A stretch of 64,000 nt of DNA. It comes from Primulina eburnea. Taxonomy: Eukaryota; Streptophyta; Magnoliopsida; Lamiales; Gesneriaceae. The stretch is from NCBI RefSeq assembly GCF_022965805.1, contig NC_133105.1:3596001-3660000 (forward strand). Reading direction: 5' to 3'. Below are positions 1-11,700 of the stretch, piece after piece; position 1 is the stretch's first letter, and each line of letters opens with the position of its first letter. The notes beneath the pieces were generated by a model. That model was given only the letters and a program-made list of their open reading frames with translations, was not told the DNA's origin and searched no databases. Position numbers and translations under genes: made by a program.

Positions 1-560
1 AAATCTCGTCTCTTCTTTTTGACTGCATTCCAAATCGATCGGCACATTTTATTTGATGGAGATCGCGGTCATCAATTACAAGTAAATTTAGATAAAAAGA
101 AGATCCGGTTTGCTGCCGTTCAATATGCTTCTTTTTCTTTTTTAACGATGGAATTTACTGTGTCAGTTTCATTTTAATTTTTTTTAATGACAATGAAACA
201 CGAACTCGTCCCGTTGCCTACAAACCAAATTGTATTGGCCAATGTGCCATTTTCTTCATCGAAAGAAGGTTAGTTAAGTCGGGTTTGTATTTATTAGGAG
301 ACGGTCTCACGAATCTTTATCTGTAAGATGAGTCAACTCTATCAATATTCACAATAAAAAATATTACTCTACTATTAATATAAAAAGTAATATTTTTCAT
401 ATATACTAAAATAAGATATAATTATCACCTATAAGACCGTCTAAACAAATTTTTAATATATATGAATTGGGACCCATGGATATATGTACTTGAAATAAAA
501 TTAGCTGTATTATTTTGACTTTGTCACGCAAATTAGATGCTCACAACTCTCGAGTTAGGT
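1..560. other. Intergenic, AT-rich, one dispersed repeat copy
   Basis: No open frame here resembles a gene. The stretch holds one diverged copy of the ~180-bp GTGAGACGGTCTCAC repeat (about 296-447). The last bases belong to the promoter region of the dehydrogenase gene. Confidence 0.7.
296..447 (-). repeat. Dispersed ~180-bp repeat, copy 1 (diverged)
   Basis: It starts with GAGACGGTCTCACGAATC and ends with AAGACCGTCT. Between these lies the TATTCACAATAAAAA core shared with the copies at 6.3, 20.7, 28.0, 37.9, 48.6 and 53.3 kb. It is in reverse orientation relative to the family's GGCAAAAATTTG end, which is eroded here, and I could not define a target duplication. Confidence 0.7.
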
Positions 561-586
561 ATATTATGCTGCCCTGCCCTTACGCT

Positions 587-596
587 CTATATATAC
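587..596 (+). promoter_or_regulatory. TATA box of the SDR gene
   Basis: The sequence CTATATATAC is a good plant TATA element. Transcription would start near 620-630. A leader intron is plausible, with donor CCG/GTATGT at 714 and acceptor TTCCAG at 949, placing the start codon at 1013 in the next exon. Confidence 0.5.
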
Positions 597-1012
597 ACAC
601 AAACTACACAATGAAATGCAGGGGAAGTGCAGAAAGCTGCTAAGAATCACATATTCAGTCAGTGAGTCAGTCTGCCTCAAAGATTTCGACAGAATCTGCT
701 TCTGTCTCCGCCGGTATGTTTCATTAAACCTTCGATTTGAGGTTTTTTTTCCCATGTCAGAATGAAACAAATAGAAAATATGACACTAAGAATCATATTT
801 CAATTAAAAAAATTTAAATTCAAAATATCATGTCAAAACTTTGCACGCTCGAATGATGCATGAATAGTTTTTGGTGACCAAGCGACCTAACTTGCCGTAT
901 CTTGTTTCTTTTTACTATATTTTTTTGTCTTCTTTATCTAATCTTCCAGGTAAAATAATAACAGTATTCATGGATGTTATTTGGCAGTAAATTAACTCTC
1001 CAAGGAATCAAC

Positions 1013-2001
1013 ATGAAAGGCAGCTCTGTCCATGGGAGGTAAACAAAATAATATTCTTTAATTTATTTATTATTATTTGTTTACGCATGCATGTTCTCAA
1101 AAGATTCCGCAAGTGCACTTTTTTTCTTGATTTGAAATTGAGTATTTTAAAGTTTAGTTTTACAAATGTTTTGTGAATTAAACAAATAATTTTTTTGAAC
1201 GTTTCATCTAGATTGGAAGGCAAGGTTGCGATTGTGACAGGTGGGGCAAGCGGCATCGGAGCGAGTACCGTTCGCCTTTTCTTCGAAAACGGCGCGAATG
1301 TCGTGATCGCGGATGTTCAGGACACCCTTGGCCAATCTCTAGCCAACAAGCTGGACAGCTCCAACACGCACGTCTGCTACGTTCACTGCGATGTCTCAAA
1401 CGAAGACGACATCATAAACCTAGTCGACACCACCGTTTCCAAATTCGGCCACCTCGACATAATGTACAACAACGCCGGCATCATGAACGGCGCCTCGGAG
1501 AGCATTCTCACTACGAAGAAGGCCGACCTGGAGCGGATGCTGAGCGTCAACCTGGTAGGTGCACTTCTGGGAGCCAAACACGCCTCAAGGGTGATGGTCC
1601 CGAACAAAAAGGGATGTATACTTTTCACCGCCAGCAGCACGACCAAGATCGCCGGGATTGCTACGCATTCCTATGCGGTTTCGAAGTATGGGATCGTTGG
1701 GTTGACGAACAACTTGGCGGCGGAGTTGGGGTCGCACGGGATCAGGGTGAATTGCATCTCACCATTCGGGGTGTTGACTGGAAGTGATCATAGTGAGGAA
1801 AAAGTGAGACAGTTTGAAGCGTTCATGGGTGCAGTGGGCAACCTAAAAGGTGGAGTCTTGAGGGCCGAGGATATCGCAAAGGCTGCACTTTACTTGGCTA
1901 GTGATGAGGCATCGTACGTTAGTGGGATGAATCTTGTGGTGGATGGTGGGTATAGCGTGGTGAACCCCACTTTGATGAGGGCTACGAGTATGATGAGGTG
2001 A
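1013..2001 (+). CDS. Short-chain dehydrogenase/reductase (secoisolariciresinol/xanthoxin dehydrogenase-like)
   Basis: NAD(P)-dependent oxidoreductase of the classical SDR family, in the plant branch that includes secoisolariciresinol dehydrogenase, ABA2 and momilactone synthase-like enzymes; the substrate cannot be read from sequence. I chose a two-exon model. Exon 1 is 1013-1038 (MKGSSVHG plus two bases), the donor is AG/GTAAAC, and exon 2 is 1212-2001 after a TTCATCTAG acceptor, restoring ...HGRLEGKVAIVTGG. This gives 271 residues, normal for the family. Visible motifs are the Rossmann TGGASGIG (residues 18-25), an acidic D43 that favours NAD, NNAG (95-98), the catalytic serine region ASST (149-152), and YAVSK with Y163 and K167. 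An unspliced start at 1195 also gives an open frame, but its N-terminus (MNVSS) comes from intron sequence and is less likely. Probably cytosolic. Confidence 0.9.
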
Positions 2002-2970
2002 TCGTATTTGTTCTCTCTTCTTCCGATATACAGGGTTACTATTTCTGCAACAAGTAATAAGTTGAAGGGATATATGATTAAAGTTTCTGAGTAATTTTGA
2101 AACTTTTTTGACACTCAATACTTATAAACAACAATAAAGAAATGTGGGTTTTGCATATGCAGCACTATGTGAGCGTATGCTACTTACTATATATGCCTAT
2201 GCTATAAAAGAAATCAACAAAATTTGAATTATTTTAGTAATTTGAATCAAAGCTTGCCTGATATATAATAAACAATTATTGAAGATCTAAAATAATTTTG
2301 AAACGGCCTGGAAAAGTTTAAAGTTGTGGCCTTTTTGAAAAGCGACAGGTTTAATTCCAAGGGTGCATGATTTCAAAGGCGACTAACTTTGGGAATTGGG
2401 ATGGTCTTCTAGAACATGATGTTGATTTGTAGACCTTTGGTTTGAATTGTACGTGAATCACTGAATATTCATTCAGTCTGAGATAAAAATCAACATGTTG
2501 TTTCGGCGAGGAAGAAGAAATTTCTACGTACATATCCCGCTCCCATTACGCTGACTGTCGATTATTACCGAAAATTATATTTGAATTGAATCAGATGAAA
2601 AAAAGATCTCACACAGTAAAAGGCACAGATCGAGCAATTGTATCTTGTTGAGAAATATCTGACACAGTAAAATAAAGGCCAATTTTCTATTTCAGAAAAG
2701 AAAAAACAAAGTGGCCGGCAACAGGCCTTTCGATTCACCATCCACTAGTGGTCAATGTGTTGACGTAAATACAAAAACCACAATGAACTCTTTTTGTTGT
2801 TTTCTTTTTGGAAAGATTAAGGACTAAAAGTTTTATGATAAATTAATGTTCAAGGACTAAAAACGTTTTTGTTCTAATGTATAGCTACTTAAAAAATGTT
2901 GACCCCATCGCCATATTTTATACGGAGACGGATGTATATGAAGAAAGGATCAGCCTTGTTGCTAAAGTCA
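2002..2970. other. Intergenic between SDR and the minus-strand gene
   Basis: AT-rich DNA holding the 3' UTR of the SDR gene and the 3' flank of the convergent minus-strand gene. I see no gene, RNA or clear repeat in it. Confidence 0.6.
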
Positions 2971-2974
2971 ATTG

Positions 2975-4834
2975 TTAAGAGGTCAAGTTGGTGATTTTGG
3001 TGCGTGTCGTCCGAGAATTTCCATCTTCCTTCTTCTCCATAACTTGTTTTATACCTTCTTGATAACCTTCAATAAAACTTCTAAGAGCATCTCTATAAGA
3101 AGAGGCTCTAGTCATGTAAACACGTTGCAATGTTGGCTTTAATGTCCCCATTCCTCCCCTGGCAGCCACTGCTATTGTTGCAATTACGATAAAGATGTTA
3201 ATACTTGATATCCATGATGTTCATTTTCAAATTACACAGCCAAAAAAGGAGAAAATGTTCGCCGCATAAAATTTGAGTTGGTTCGTGAATTTGATGAACT
3301 TCGACTCTAATTCATCACTAGATTCTGACAGCATGCTACTCAGGAAGTGCATCTTCTGAAGGAAAAAATAAATATGATCACTAAAGAATCATAGACGTGA
3401 AAATTTTGAAAGTCCCCTGCATAACCCAGCATGCTTCTCGAATGTTGACAGAGAGTGATTTGAGTGATTAAGATAAGAAAGATTAACAAGAAAGAAACCA
3501 TAGCATACGGCTAAAAAAGATGAGCTATCTTAGTGAAAATTCATCTTCAGAAGTTCTCCAAATGATAGTGTTGTGTCTCAAGTATGTGAAAGCGAGCTAA
3601 TGGGATTACAAAGCATCTAATATTTACATTTCACGTCTGATCAACGAGTTGCACTGTTCCTTACAAAGATCCTCCAATGTTGATGGTTACCTCTCTTTTG
3701 GAACACGCTTTTCAGCATTGAACATGTCCCCGTCCTCTTCTTTCGTCCTGTAGTCATTTGGCCTTAGTTCTGGACCAATATCCCTGACCCAACTTGCTGC
3801 ATACAGTGGTGATGCTTCCTTCAGCACCTAAATTAACAATTGAATATGCGACAACATTAGCATTCCATGCATGAATAATCATGTCATGATTTCTATTTGC
3901 TGTCTTAAACCCAACATATCTTATGCGATTTCGCTGAAATGGATGAGTCGGGTAAGGAGCTCCAATAGATCAAATCAACAATTTATAGTGTTTTGGAATT
4001 TGGAGCGAAGGTAATGGCTGGGACAGCACTTGCGAATAAGAAAATAACTCGTGAATGAGCGCTGGAGGGGTGTCCGACGTAGCCACTCCGATGCTAAAGT
4101 CAGCAGGTTGAAGATGAACACAAGCAATATTTGAGAGAAAATATGTATAATGCTTAGAGTTCAAAGATTTCAGAATCAGTAAATGAGATTAATACTTGCT
4201 ATTTATAGTAGAAAATAGGGTAGGTACCTCGATTCTCGTGTCATCTACTAAGTATGGCAAATCGGCTGCCCATACTTATAGCTTCAGATGGCTTCTAGGA
4301 TACTCCAAGCTCAAGTTGTTCTGACAGATTAGACGGCCTGTATCAATCATACTCGAGTGTGTTGCAACTCTCGAGGTAACCCGGGTAGTCGATTACCCGG
4401 GTATTTATATGAGATCCCGGGCTATGATGATTGCCCGCGCAGAAGAGAAAATGTTTGGGTGATTGCGCGAGAGACCGGCCTCTTCGGTGAATGCTCAGGA
4501 AGAAACGTAGTGCCCGGGTTGTTGAGGATAGTGCCCGGGTCATGGTCCATGACCCGGATCCTTACGAGGGTATCAATATCATAAAATAAAAATTAATAGT
4601 TTTGCAACTTGATGTCAAAAAGGTTTAATAACAACGAGAATATTCGATGAGGAAACTAACGTGGTATCGTTCTTTACAAGTGAGTTCAGGACGTTTCTTT
4701 AAGTGAGGTGGATATGGCAAAAAGGAAGGAAATGCTATTTCCTTGAGATCATATCGAACATAATTGAAAACTTTCCTGCACACCACTTTCAACTTCATTT
4801 TGGCTTGTCGCTCTGCTCCCAAAACGCCACCCAT
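2975..4834 (-). CDS. Conserved small plant protein of unknown function (2-3 exons)
   Basis: Exon A is 4834-4661 and encodes 58 residues starting MGGVLGAERQ, including FNYVRYDLKEIAFPSFLP. Its donor CAC/GTTAGT joins in phase 0 to exon B (3827-3691) after an AATTTAG acceptor, giving ...KERYH-VLKEASPLYAASWVRDIGPELRPNDY... This join is convincing. Exon B ends at a good donor, AG/GTAACC, although reading through meets a stop at once (KER*). A further coding block at 3175-2975 (AARGGMGTLKPTLQRVYM, then a helical SFIEGYQEGIKQVMEKKE) lies on the same strand and, from my memory of plant proteins, is the C-terminal part of the same family. No simple acceptor joins it to exon B in phase: the only in-phase one (AAG/TATT) would add a hydrophobic stretch INIFIVIATIAV. 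I do not know the function. The intron between A and B holds a GC-rich palindromic patch. Confidence 0.6.
4370..4575. repeat. GC-rich CCCGGG palindromic patch inside an intron
   Basis: A sharp island rich in CCCGGG in otherwise AT-rich intron DNA. It contains an 8-bp-arm inverted repeat CCCGGGTA/TACCCGGG (4380-4387 with 4394-4401) and an 11-bp-arm palindrome CCGGGTCATGG/CCATGACCCGG (4535-4545 with 4547-4557). It resembles an inserted repeat, possibly an LTR or MITE fragment, but I could not fix its termini. Confidence 0.4.
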
Positions 4835-5179
4835 GCAAAATCAATGAACAGAAGGGCAATAACAAAATGAGCACCCATTAATCACTCATAAATAGTCGCT
4901 TATAATAATACACTGTATTATGACATCAAAATCATTTCTTGAAGATGAACAGATGATGGGTTCGATTCAATTACAGAAGGAAATCATTTCTTAATCAGTG
5001 AAGCACTCATCGAGCACTTTGGCGGACACAAAAATACTGACACTCCTAATGATTGAGATCAAGAAAATAGGGTAGCTACCTAATTCGGAGACAAAACAGT
5101 CACGAAGACTCTTGAATTTGAGGCTGATATTATCTTGTTTTATCTTCGTCTCCACTCCGTTTATGCTTTGTTTCATATC

Positions 5180-6850
5180 AACAATGGAACTAATGTTCAG
5201 GAACTGTACTGTCTAATCTATAGCTGAAATTTCAGCAGTGTCGATTTTATTTATAGACATGTTTATAATTCAAGGGCTCGTCCGTCACTCCGTTAAACCA
5301 GATTACTGTAGAAAGAAGTTGTGTTTAATATTTTAAAAAATATTTAAAATTGTAAGAAATCCAAAATTAATAAAAATTATTTTAAAAAAACTTGAAAGAA
5401 CATATTTGGAGTTCACATGAAGACGTTTAATGAAATTTGTTCACTTTTTAATCATGTGTAATTTTCAATTATTTTATTTTTGCTTTTTAATTATGTGTAA
5501 TTTTTATTTGTGTTTTAAAGTTTAATTATGTGTACGTGATTGTGTTTTAAAAATTATTCGTAATTTGTAAATTTGTTTAGTTTTATTTTATTTTTAAAAT
5601 ACGGAGTTATTTAATGAAATAAAAAAAATGTATATTTCAACATCATCTTTGCAACATCATCTAATCATTGCATGTCTTGAGATGAATTTATTAATGCTGA
5701 CATTAACATCAGACATCATATTTTATCGTTTTAGGTTTTTTGTCACTTCAAGAATTTTATCAAGAGGCTTAATATCCCAAATTCAGTTACTTTTGAATAA
5801 TTATACATTTAAAAAATAAATAAACATTATCGAAGGACGAAATTTTTTTTTATCCAAAAATCCAATTTTAATAATTATTCTTAACCATTTATGTGAAATG
5901 TTAGTATTTAATAATCGTGATCATAAAACGTTGATTGAATGATCGGATAGATTAATGAAGATACACCACGTGGATGGATTTGTACTATGAAATGGGGAGA
6001 AATGTAATTACAGTCTCACCCTTACATTAATGTATTTTCCACTATATTTCTACAATTCACACGTGCTAAAATATTGTGTCAAAGTGAAGGAGAATGGACC
6101 ACAGCAATTGATGTTTGCTATTTATAAAAGATTATCTCATATTGAATGTTCCACAAACACTTGACCATTACTTTAAATAGATTACATATCCAAAATTTTC
6201 ATAACCAGCTACGATAAAATCCTTGAATTATTGTACAACTAACCCAATACCCCTTCCTTGATTGTATTGATATACGTATGGTCATATCGGAGTCACCTTT
6301 TTTTATTGAGTATGTCTCTTGTAAGACGGTCTCATAAATCTTTACATGTGATACGTGTCAACACTACCGATATTCACACTAACAAGTAATATTTTTTCAA
6401 ATATGACCCAAATAAAATATCTGTCTCACAAAATACGATCCGTAAGACCGTATTAGAAAAATTTTTGCCTTTTTATTTTAATATAAATATTTAATATAAC
6501 ATGTTTAATTGATATAATAAAAAAATGTCAATACTTGTATAATGTAGTCTGACCCGAGATGTAGCACCTCAAGATGGGTCTATGGATACGTGTGTGTATA
6601 TATATATATGAACAATACTTTATTTATCAATAGGCTAAAATAAATAAATCAATAAATATGGCATTGAAATTAAAAGTAAAAATAAAAAATTCAACGCCTA
6701 ATAACGGCACGCAGTTGCTGAATGGCTTTAAGACTTGACTACATATGATTTCATAACATAAAGGAAGCCGTGTATTGAAATCTAACACTAAAACCAAAAG
6801 AGCAGACATGTCTAGGATAATTTGGTAATTTACCACCCCACATTTCTCAA
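5180..6850. other. Intergenic, AT-rich
   Basis: Contains one dispersed repeat copy (6308-6469) and long AT-rich stretches. I see no convincing gene. Confidence 0.6.
6308..6469 (-). repeat. Dispersed ~180-bp repeat, copy 2
   Basis: Runs from GAGTATGTCTCTTGTAAGAC to a terminal TTTTTGCC, which is the family's GGCAAAAA end in reverse. It is flanked on both sides by TTTTTATT (6300-6307 and 6470-6477), read as an 8-bp target duplication. Confidence 0.75.
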
Positions 6851-6852
6851 CA

Positions 6853-6860
6853 CTATATAA
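6853..6860 (+). promoter_or_regulatory. TATA box of the F-box gene
   Basis: CTATATAA lies about 120 bp upstream of the F-box start codon. Transcription from about 6885 would include an upstream ATG at 6936. Confidence 0.45.
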
Positions 6861-6975
6861 TGACCAAACATTAACCAAAAATATCAACCAAGAGTTTCTC
6901 GTCTTCGTTTCAAGGAAATCAACCACCGTAAAAAAATGAGCATGATTCACTTCACCACCGCCAACCGCCGCAGAG

Positions 6976-7926
6976 ATGATAGATACAACCGGGTTTTCCA
7001 CCTTGCCTCTACACATCATAGAATCGCACGTACTCACACGCTTGGACGGCCCAGCACTCGCCTCCGCCGCCAGCTGTTCCGCCACACTTCGCTACCTTTC
7101 CTCCCAAAACCATCTCTGGACTGAATTATGCCACTCCACATGGCCTTCCACCACCTCTCCCCGCGTAACCCACATCATCTCTACTTTCCCCGGTGGCGGC
7201 CCTCGCGCCTTTTTCTCGCACGCTTTTACAAACGCTCCGCAGAATCTGATCACCCCCTCCACAGTTAATCCGCCTCCGGAACTGATCTCAGTCGTGGATA
7301 TCCACTACAAGGACAAATTAATCCTCTCTAAACACCAGGAAACAGAATCAGCAAGCGACTGGTTCCGCTGCTCGCCTTTCAGAATTGATCTCCTAGAGCC
7401 CAAAGAATTTGTCCCCACTCCGATCAAACACCCTGAAGGAGACGAAACGTACACAGATATCGTCAACGGCATGACTCTAAGCTGGATACTGATAGACCCA
7501 ATCGAACGGCGAGTAGTGAACCTCTCCTCCCAAAAACCCGTCACAATTCAACGCCACTGGCTCACCGGGGAAGTGAAGATCAAGTTTGCTTCAATCCTTT
7601 CCGACGAAAACGGTCACGTAATGTGCAGCGTTTCCATCACTTGCGGCGGCTCCGACTGCGGGAAGATGCAGGTGATGGGAGTGAGCTTGGAAATGGAGGA
7701 CATGGATGGAGTACACTTGAACGGGAAGGACAGTCTGGTCAGTCTTCACAATGCTTTGGAGGGAAAAAAGGGTCGTGAAGAGAGGTTGAGGTACGAGGAT
7801 TTTTTGGAGATGAAGATGGAGAGAAAAGAAAGAAAGGTGAAGTCTGAGGAAGCTTTGGATATGTTCTGCTTGGGTTTTGGGGTTTCCATTTTTGTTGCCT
7901 TTTTCTTGTTTCTTTTCTGTAGATAG
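6976..7926 (+). CDS. F-box protein, At2g27310-like, with C-terminal membrane helix
   Basis: Intronless, 316 residues. The F-box lies at about residues 9-55 (LPLHIIESHVLTRLDGPALA ... LWTELCHSTWPS). A conserved follow-on region includes RVTHIISTFPGG and a middle domain typical of the At2g27310/At2g36090 group. F-box proteins bind SKP1-like adaptors and recruit substrates to SCF ubiquitin ligases; the target is unknown here. Residues 293-316 form one hydrophobic helix (FCLGFGVSIFVAFFLFLF), which suggests tail anchoring in a membrane, with a charged Lys/Glu-rich linker before it. The start is chosen because the F-box begins a few residues later. An overlapping out-of-frame ATG at 6936 could reduce translation. 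Confidence 0.88.
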   Translation: MIDTTGFSTLPLHIIESHVLTRLDGPALASAASCSATLRYLSSQNHLWTELCHSTWPSTTSPRVTHIISTFPGGGPRAFFSHAFTNAPQNLITPSTVNPPPELISVVDIHYKDKLILSKHQETESASDWFRCSPFRIDLLEPKEFVPTPIKHPEGDETYTDIVNGMTLSWILIDPIERRVVNLSSQKPVTIQRHWLTGEVKIKFASILSDENGHVMCSVSITCGGSDCGKMQVMGVSLEMEDMDGVHLNGKDSLVSLHNALEGKKGREERLRYEDFLEMKMERKERKVKSEEALDMFCLGFGVSIFVAFFLFLFCR

Positions 7927-7929
7927 CTC

Positions 7930-8487
7930 ATAGCTGATAGCAGATGTCATAGTACAAAACCATTTATTGTTTAAAAAAATATCATATTAAAAGAAATATC
8001 ATATTAAAATTTATCACTTTATTGACACTTTGATTTGGTTGGATTTGTCTAGTTTCTAGGAATTTTTTTTTTTGGAAAGTTTCGGTTTAGTAAAAAAAAC
8101 CAGTTTAACTTTAGAAAAAATTTATGAATATTAAAATTTATATAAAAAATCTAATAGAAAATGAACATAACAATATAAAGTTTTATTTAGAAACTTAATT
8201 TCTCCGAATTCATATATGTTTAATAAAAATAACCGAAATTAAAATGAATAAGGTAGTGTTTTTAAATATTTAAAAACGATTATAATTTTTTTTTACAAAA
8301 GTTCGCAATATTTGTGAAGGAAAAATTTATAATCACTTTTTTTTTTTTATGTATTTGCAAACACCACTAAAATTGATTTATATGATTTTTGAACTGGAGA
8401 AAACGGATTTTTGAATGAATTCAATTAAATCGATTCTACTTATAATTTCATTGTAACCAAAAATTTGTTTCTCTAATTTCATTTTTA

Positions 8488-8519
<32 letters not shown>

Positions 8520-8590
8520 ATTTAATTGAAAAACCCGGAATACTAGAGGCAAGCGGAGCTTACACGACGTTTTCCTACTATTCCGAAATT
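7930..8590. other. Intergenic, AT-rich with TTA microsatellite
   Basis: No gene seen. It contains a (TTA)n run at about 8493-8520 and poly-A/T tracts. Confidence 0.6.
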
Positions 8591-8712
8591 TCATTTCTTT
8601 GTATGATTTTTCTCGAATCCGGCGGCAGTCTTTCGAAATATTCGAAAACCAATTAAATCTCAGTTCTCAATTTCCAGTTTTGAAGCGAAATCATCAGACA
8701 TACTTTGCGGTG

Positions 8713-11700
8713 ATGGCGATGACTGTTGAAGGTTGGTTTTCCGTCCCTCCGTTGCTCCTTTACTTGTTGATCACTTCCTTACTCTGCCTTCTATTTGAAA
8801 TCGGTAGTAAACTAGTGGCTAGATTAGATTTTTGGTATTTAGAGGCAGTGATTGCTGATAAATTATGCAAATGGTTAACCAGCGGTAAAATTACACGTTG
8901 GCCTTGAATTTATACAGTTTTTTGGGGGAAAAGTGCTAGAACGTTTCAATAAATTGTTGCACCAATGGCTCTAATCCTTTGTCCTAGCATTGGTTGCATT
9001 TCTTTTAGTTATTAATGTACTCGCGGAGCTTTGTTTATTATTAGTGTTTGCATTCTTCGTCTTAGATATAGTAAACTATGCTCTCTTTTATTTTCATTTG
9101 GAAATTTTGGAGAACTGCAGAAGTAGTCTAAAGTAGTTGGCTTAGGAAGTTGGACCAGTCATCCTTTGAGCGCTTGCTTGTAATTTCCGAGACCACTGAA
9201 AAAGAACATATCTTTCCTTCCGTAATTGACTGGTTCGTGAAGTTGTATTGGCCATGTATCTTATAGGTGATATCCTAAGCATTTGTCTGGTATTGCTATT
9301 TAGTTTGAGGGATTGAATGATTTTCACATTCTTGTGATTGAGATGGGAACCTGAAAGAGCAGTTAGCTTCATAGGTTCGAAATGCATATGAGTATGGATG
9401 ACAAAAGCATCAATATTTTTTTAATTGATGGAGGGATATTACAAGGACGGCGTAAACGGTGATTACTATTTATATTATGGACTTAAATGCAGTGGTTTTG
9501 ACTTACTAGATTGTTGGAGCATCCTACTGAGTGGTGTTTAGTGTACAATTACATTCTGTGTCAACTATGTCCCAAATCAATTTAAACTTAATCATTTACC
9601 AATCTGCTCCATATTGAGATTTTGGGCAGTAGTGGAAGTTACATGCAAAACCTTAGAATCCAATGTGTTTAAAAGAGTCTCGATGTCTTATTCACATCTT
9701 TGCGCTCTGAGTAATTGAGTAAATTTTTATTAATCATATTTGGTCTTTTTGCTATGTGATTCGAGATTCAAGTAGAATGTTGTCAATTACGGCCTAGTTC
9801 TTCTTTTGATTTGAACTTTTATTTTGTTCCCTTTGCCGGCCTGATGCTTCAACTTTTGTGGCTGATCCATAATTTCCTGGTCAATGAATGCAGTGTAAGT
9901 GACGTATGAATAAGTGAATTTAATTTTCTTTTGTAATATAAATCATCAATCATATTGCATTTATCGACCAGTCTTGCAGGACTTGCCTTTATGTTTTCAT
10001 CCAGTATCCTGCTCCAGATCGTGGTAAGCTATTCCGTGAAATTAGAGTCATTGCAATCCCAGTCAACTAACGAAATTTGTAAAGCAAACAACCTATTGTC
10101 TCACAGCATACAAAAATTAGCTAGCATGGGAGGTTGGCTGTCTCCCTGTGTCCTCTTTCCATTTTGTCTTCTACGACACCTAATATTGCGACCTTAGTAA
10201 GGAAAGGACTAGATTTTTCTGGTTAATAATTCTGGGGCTTGATGTAACTTCATCCGCTTGATAAAATCAGAGCATGTAAGTTGCAGGAAATTGTGATTGC
10301 TACCTTTCTCATTGTTCATCATAAGCATTATGATGGAATTTTGGGTGTATGACACTTTAGACTTGTTTATGTAGTCTTGATCATGTCTTCTCCGCCGATA
10401 TTCCACCTCTTAGAAAGAAAAGAACTTAAATAAAAATACTTAGGTGATACATTTATACAAAACTTCTACCCCGAGCTTACCAAGAACATTTGATAATAAT
10501 TTTCATTATGTCCGTGCCTTTTCTATCTTACGAAGTCAAGAGGAATATTTTTTAATATTTTTCAGCATTACCATGATTTTCTTTCAAGCCTGTTGGACAA
10601 ACCGTCTCTTGCATGCGGACTTTAAGACCTTTTCCTAGCTTTAAACTACGTCTTTGTGGACACCTATTTGTTGGTTGGACAAATATATTAAATCCTCCCG
10701 AAGTCTTTTTTCAATGATCAAATTATCCTTTCCTCTTGCTCATAGTTGTTAGAGGCGCAAGGCGCACCAAGGCACAGAGGGCTCTTGAAGCCTGAGCTGC
10801 AAGGCTAGGTGCGCGCCTTCTTGAAGCAAGACGAACTATTAATTTTTTAAAAAAACATATTTATAGTACTATATCATTATACGTCAAAAATGTTATTATT
10901 GAAATAATTAAGCTTTTCAAAGCGCAACTTCATCTATAAAATTGATTCTTTGTTTGTTTGTTGATTTGGAGATCCTTGGTTGTCGTTGTTGACTTGTTGC
11001 GCTGCTGCTTCTTCAGGATGCTTGCTGCTGTTGGGGCTTTGATCGTTGCCGCCCTGCTTCTTATTTTTTAGGGAGTATGCTTTGGGCTTTTTTTTTTCCT
11101 AAACCAGCTTTGGGATCTAGGCTTGGCATCCCATTTGCGTTAAAAAATAGAGATGCTGGGCCCGTCAGCCTTCGATCAAAACACAGAAGCGCACTTTCTC
11201 TCGCCTCAAGCAAGCCTTGCGCCTTGCAAGAGGCGTCTCCTGGGCTCGCCTCTTGCAAGGTCTGCGCCTGGATGGTTACCCAAGCGCGTAGGGTGTGCCT
11301 GGCTGCGCCAGCTGCACGCATTTTACAACTGTGCTCATGCTTTTCTGTCATTGAAATGTTCGCATTTGTTGCATGCCTGCCAAGCGTGCGATGTACAAAT
11401 ACTTGTATACACACACGTTGACGGTGAACTTTTTTATCGTTCCAATTTAATTCTTTCTCCAAGCTTGTGTAATATACAGCAATTGGTGGCCACTGCTTTC
11501 AGGTCAGTTCGTAGCTTCAATATTTCCTGTAATTTTTGAAATATTGCTAAAAATCCCTGTTGTCTAAGAATGTTTCTAGGGTGAATTTTTTGTTGTCCTA
11601 AATAAAAGGCTCTTTAGTTTTTTGGCGGTGGATCCACTCCGTTTCTAATTAGTCGTGATGATGGTGGGTAAGTATTTTCAGCTCGTAGATGTTAAGATTT

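Noticed and set aside
564..770. 68-codon minus-strand ORF over the SDR promoter
   Set aside because: Overlaps the TATA box and leader of the SDR gene and shows no family resemblance.
1383..1646. Antisense ORF within the SDR coding exon
   Set aside because: Shadow of the conserved SDR frame on the opposite strand.
4991..5176. 61-codon minus-strand ORF upstream of the 3-5 kb gene
   Set aside because: It could be an upstream exon, but no family similarity or convincing splice partner was seen.
11061..11462. Several ORFs of 94-133 codons on both strands
   Set aside because: All arise from the GC-rich GGCGCA module, where stop codons are rare; none resembles a protein family.
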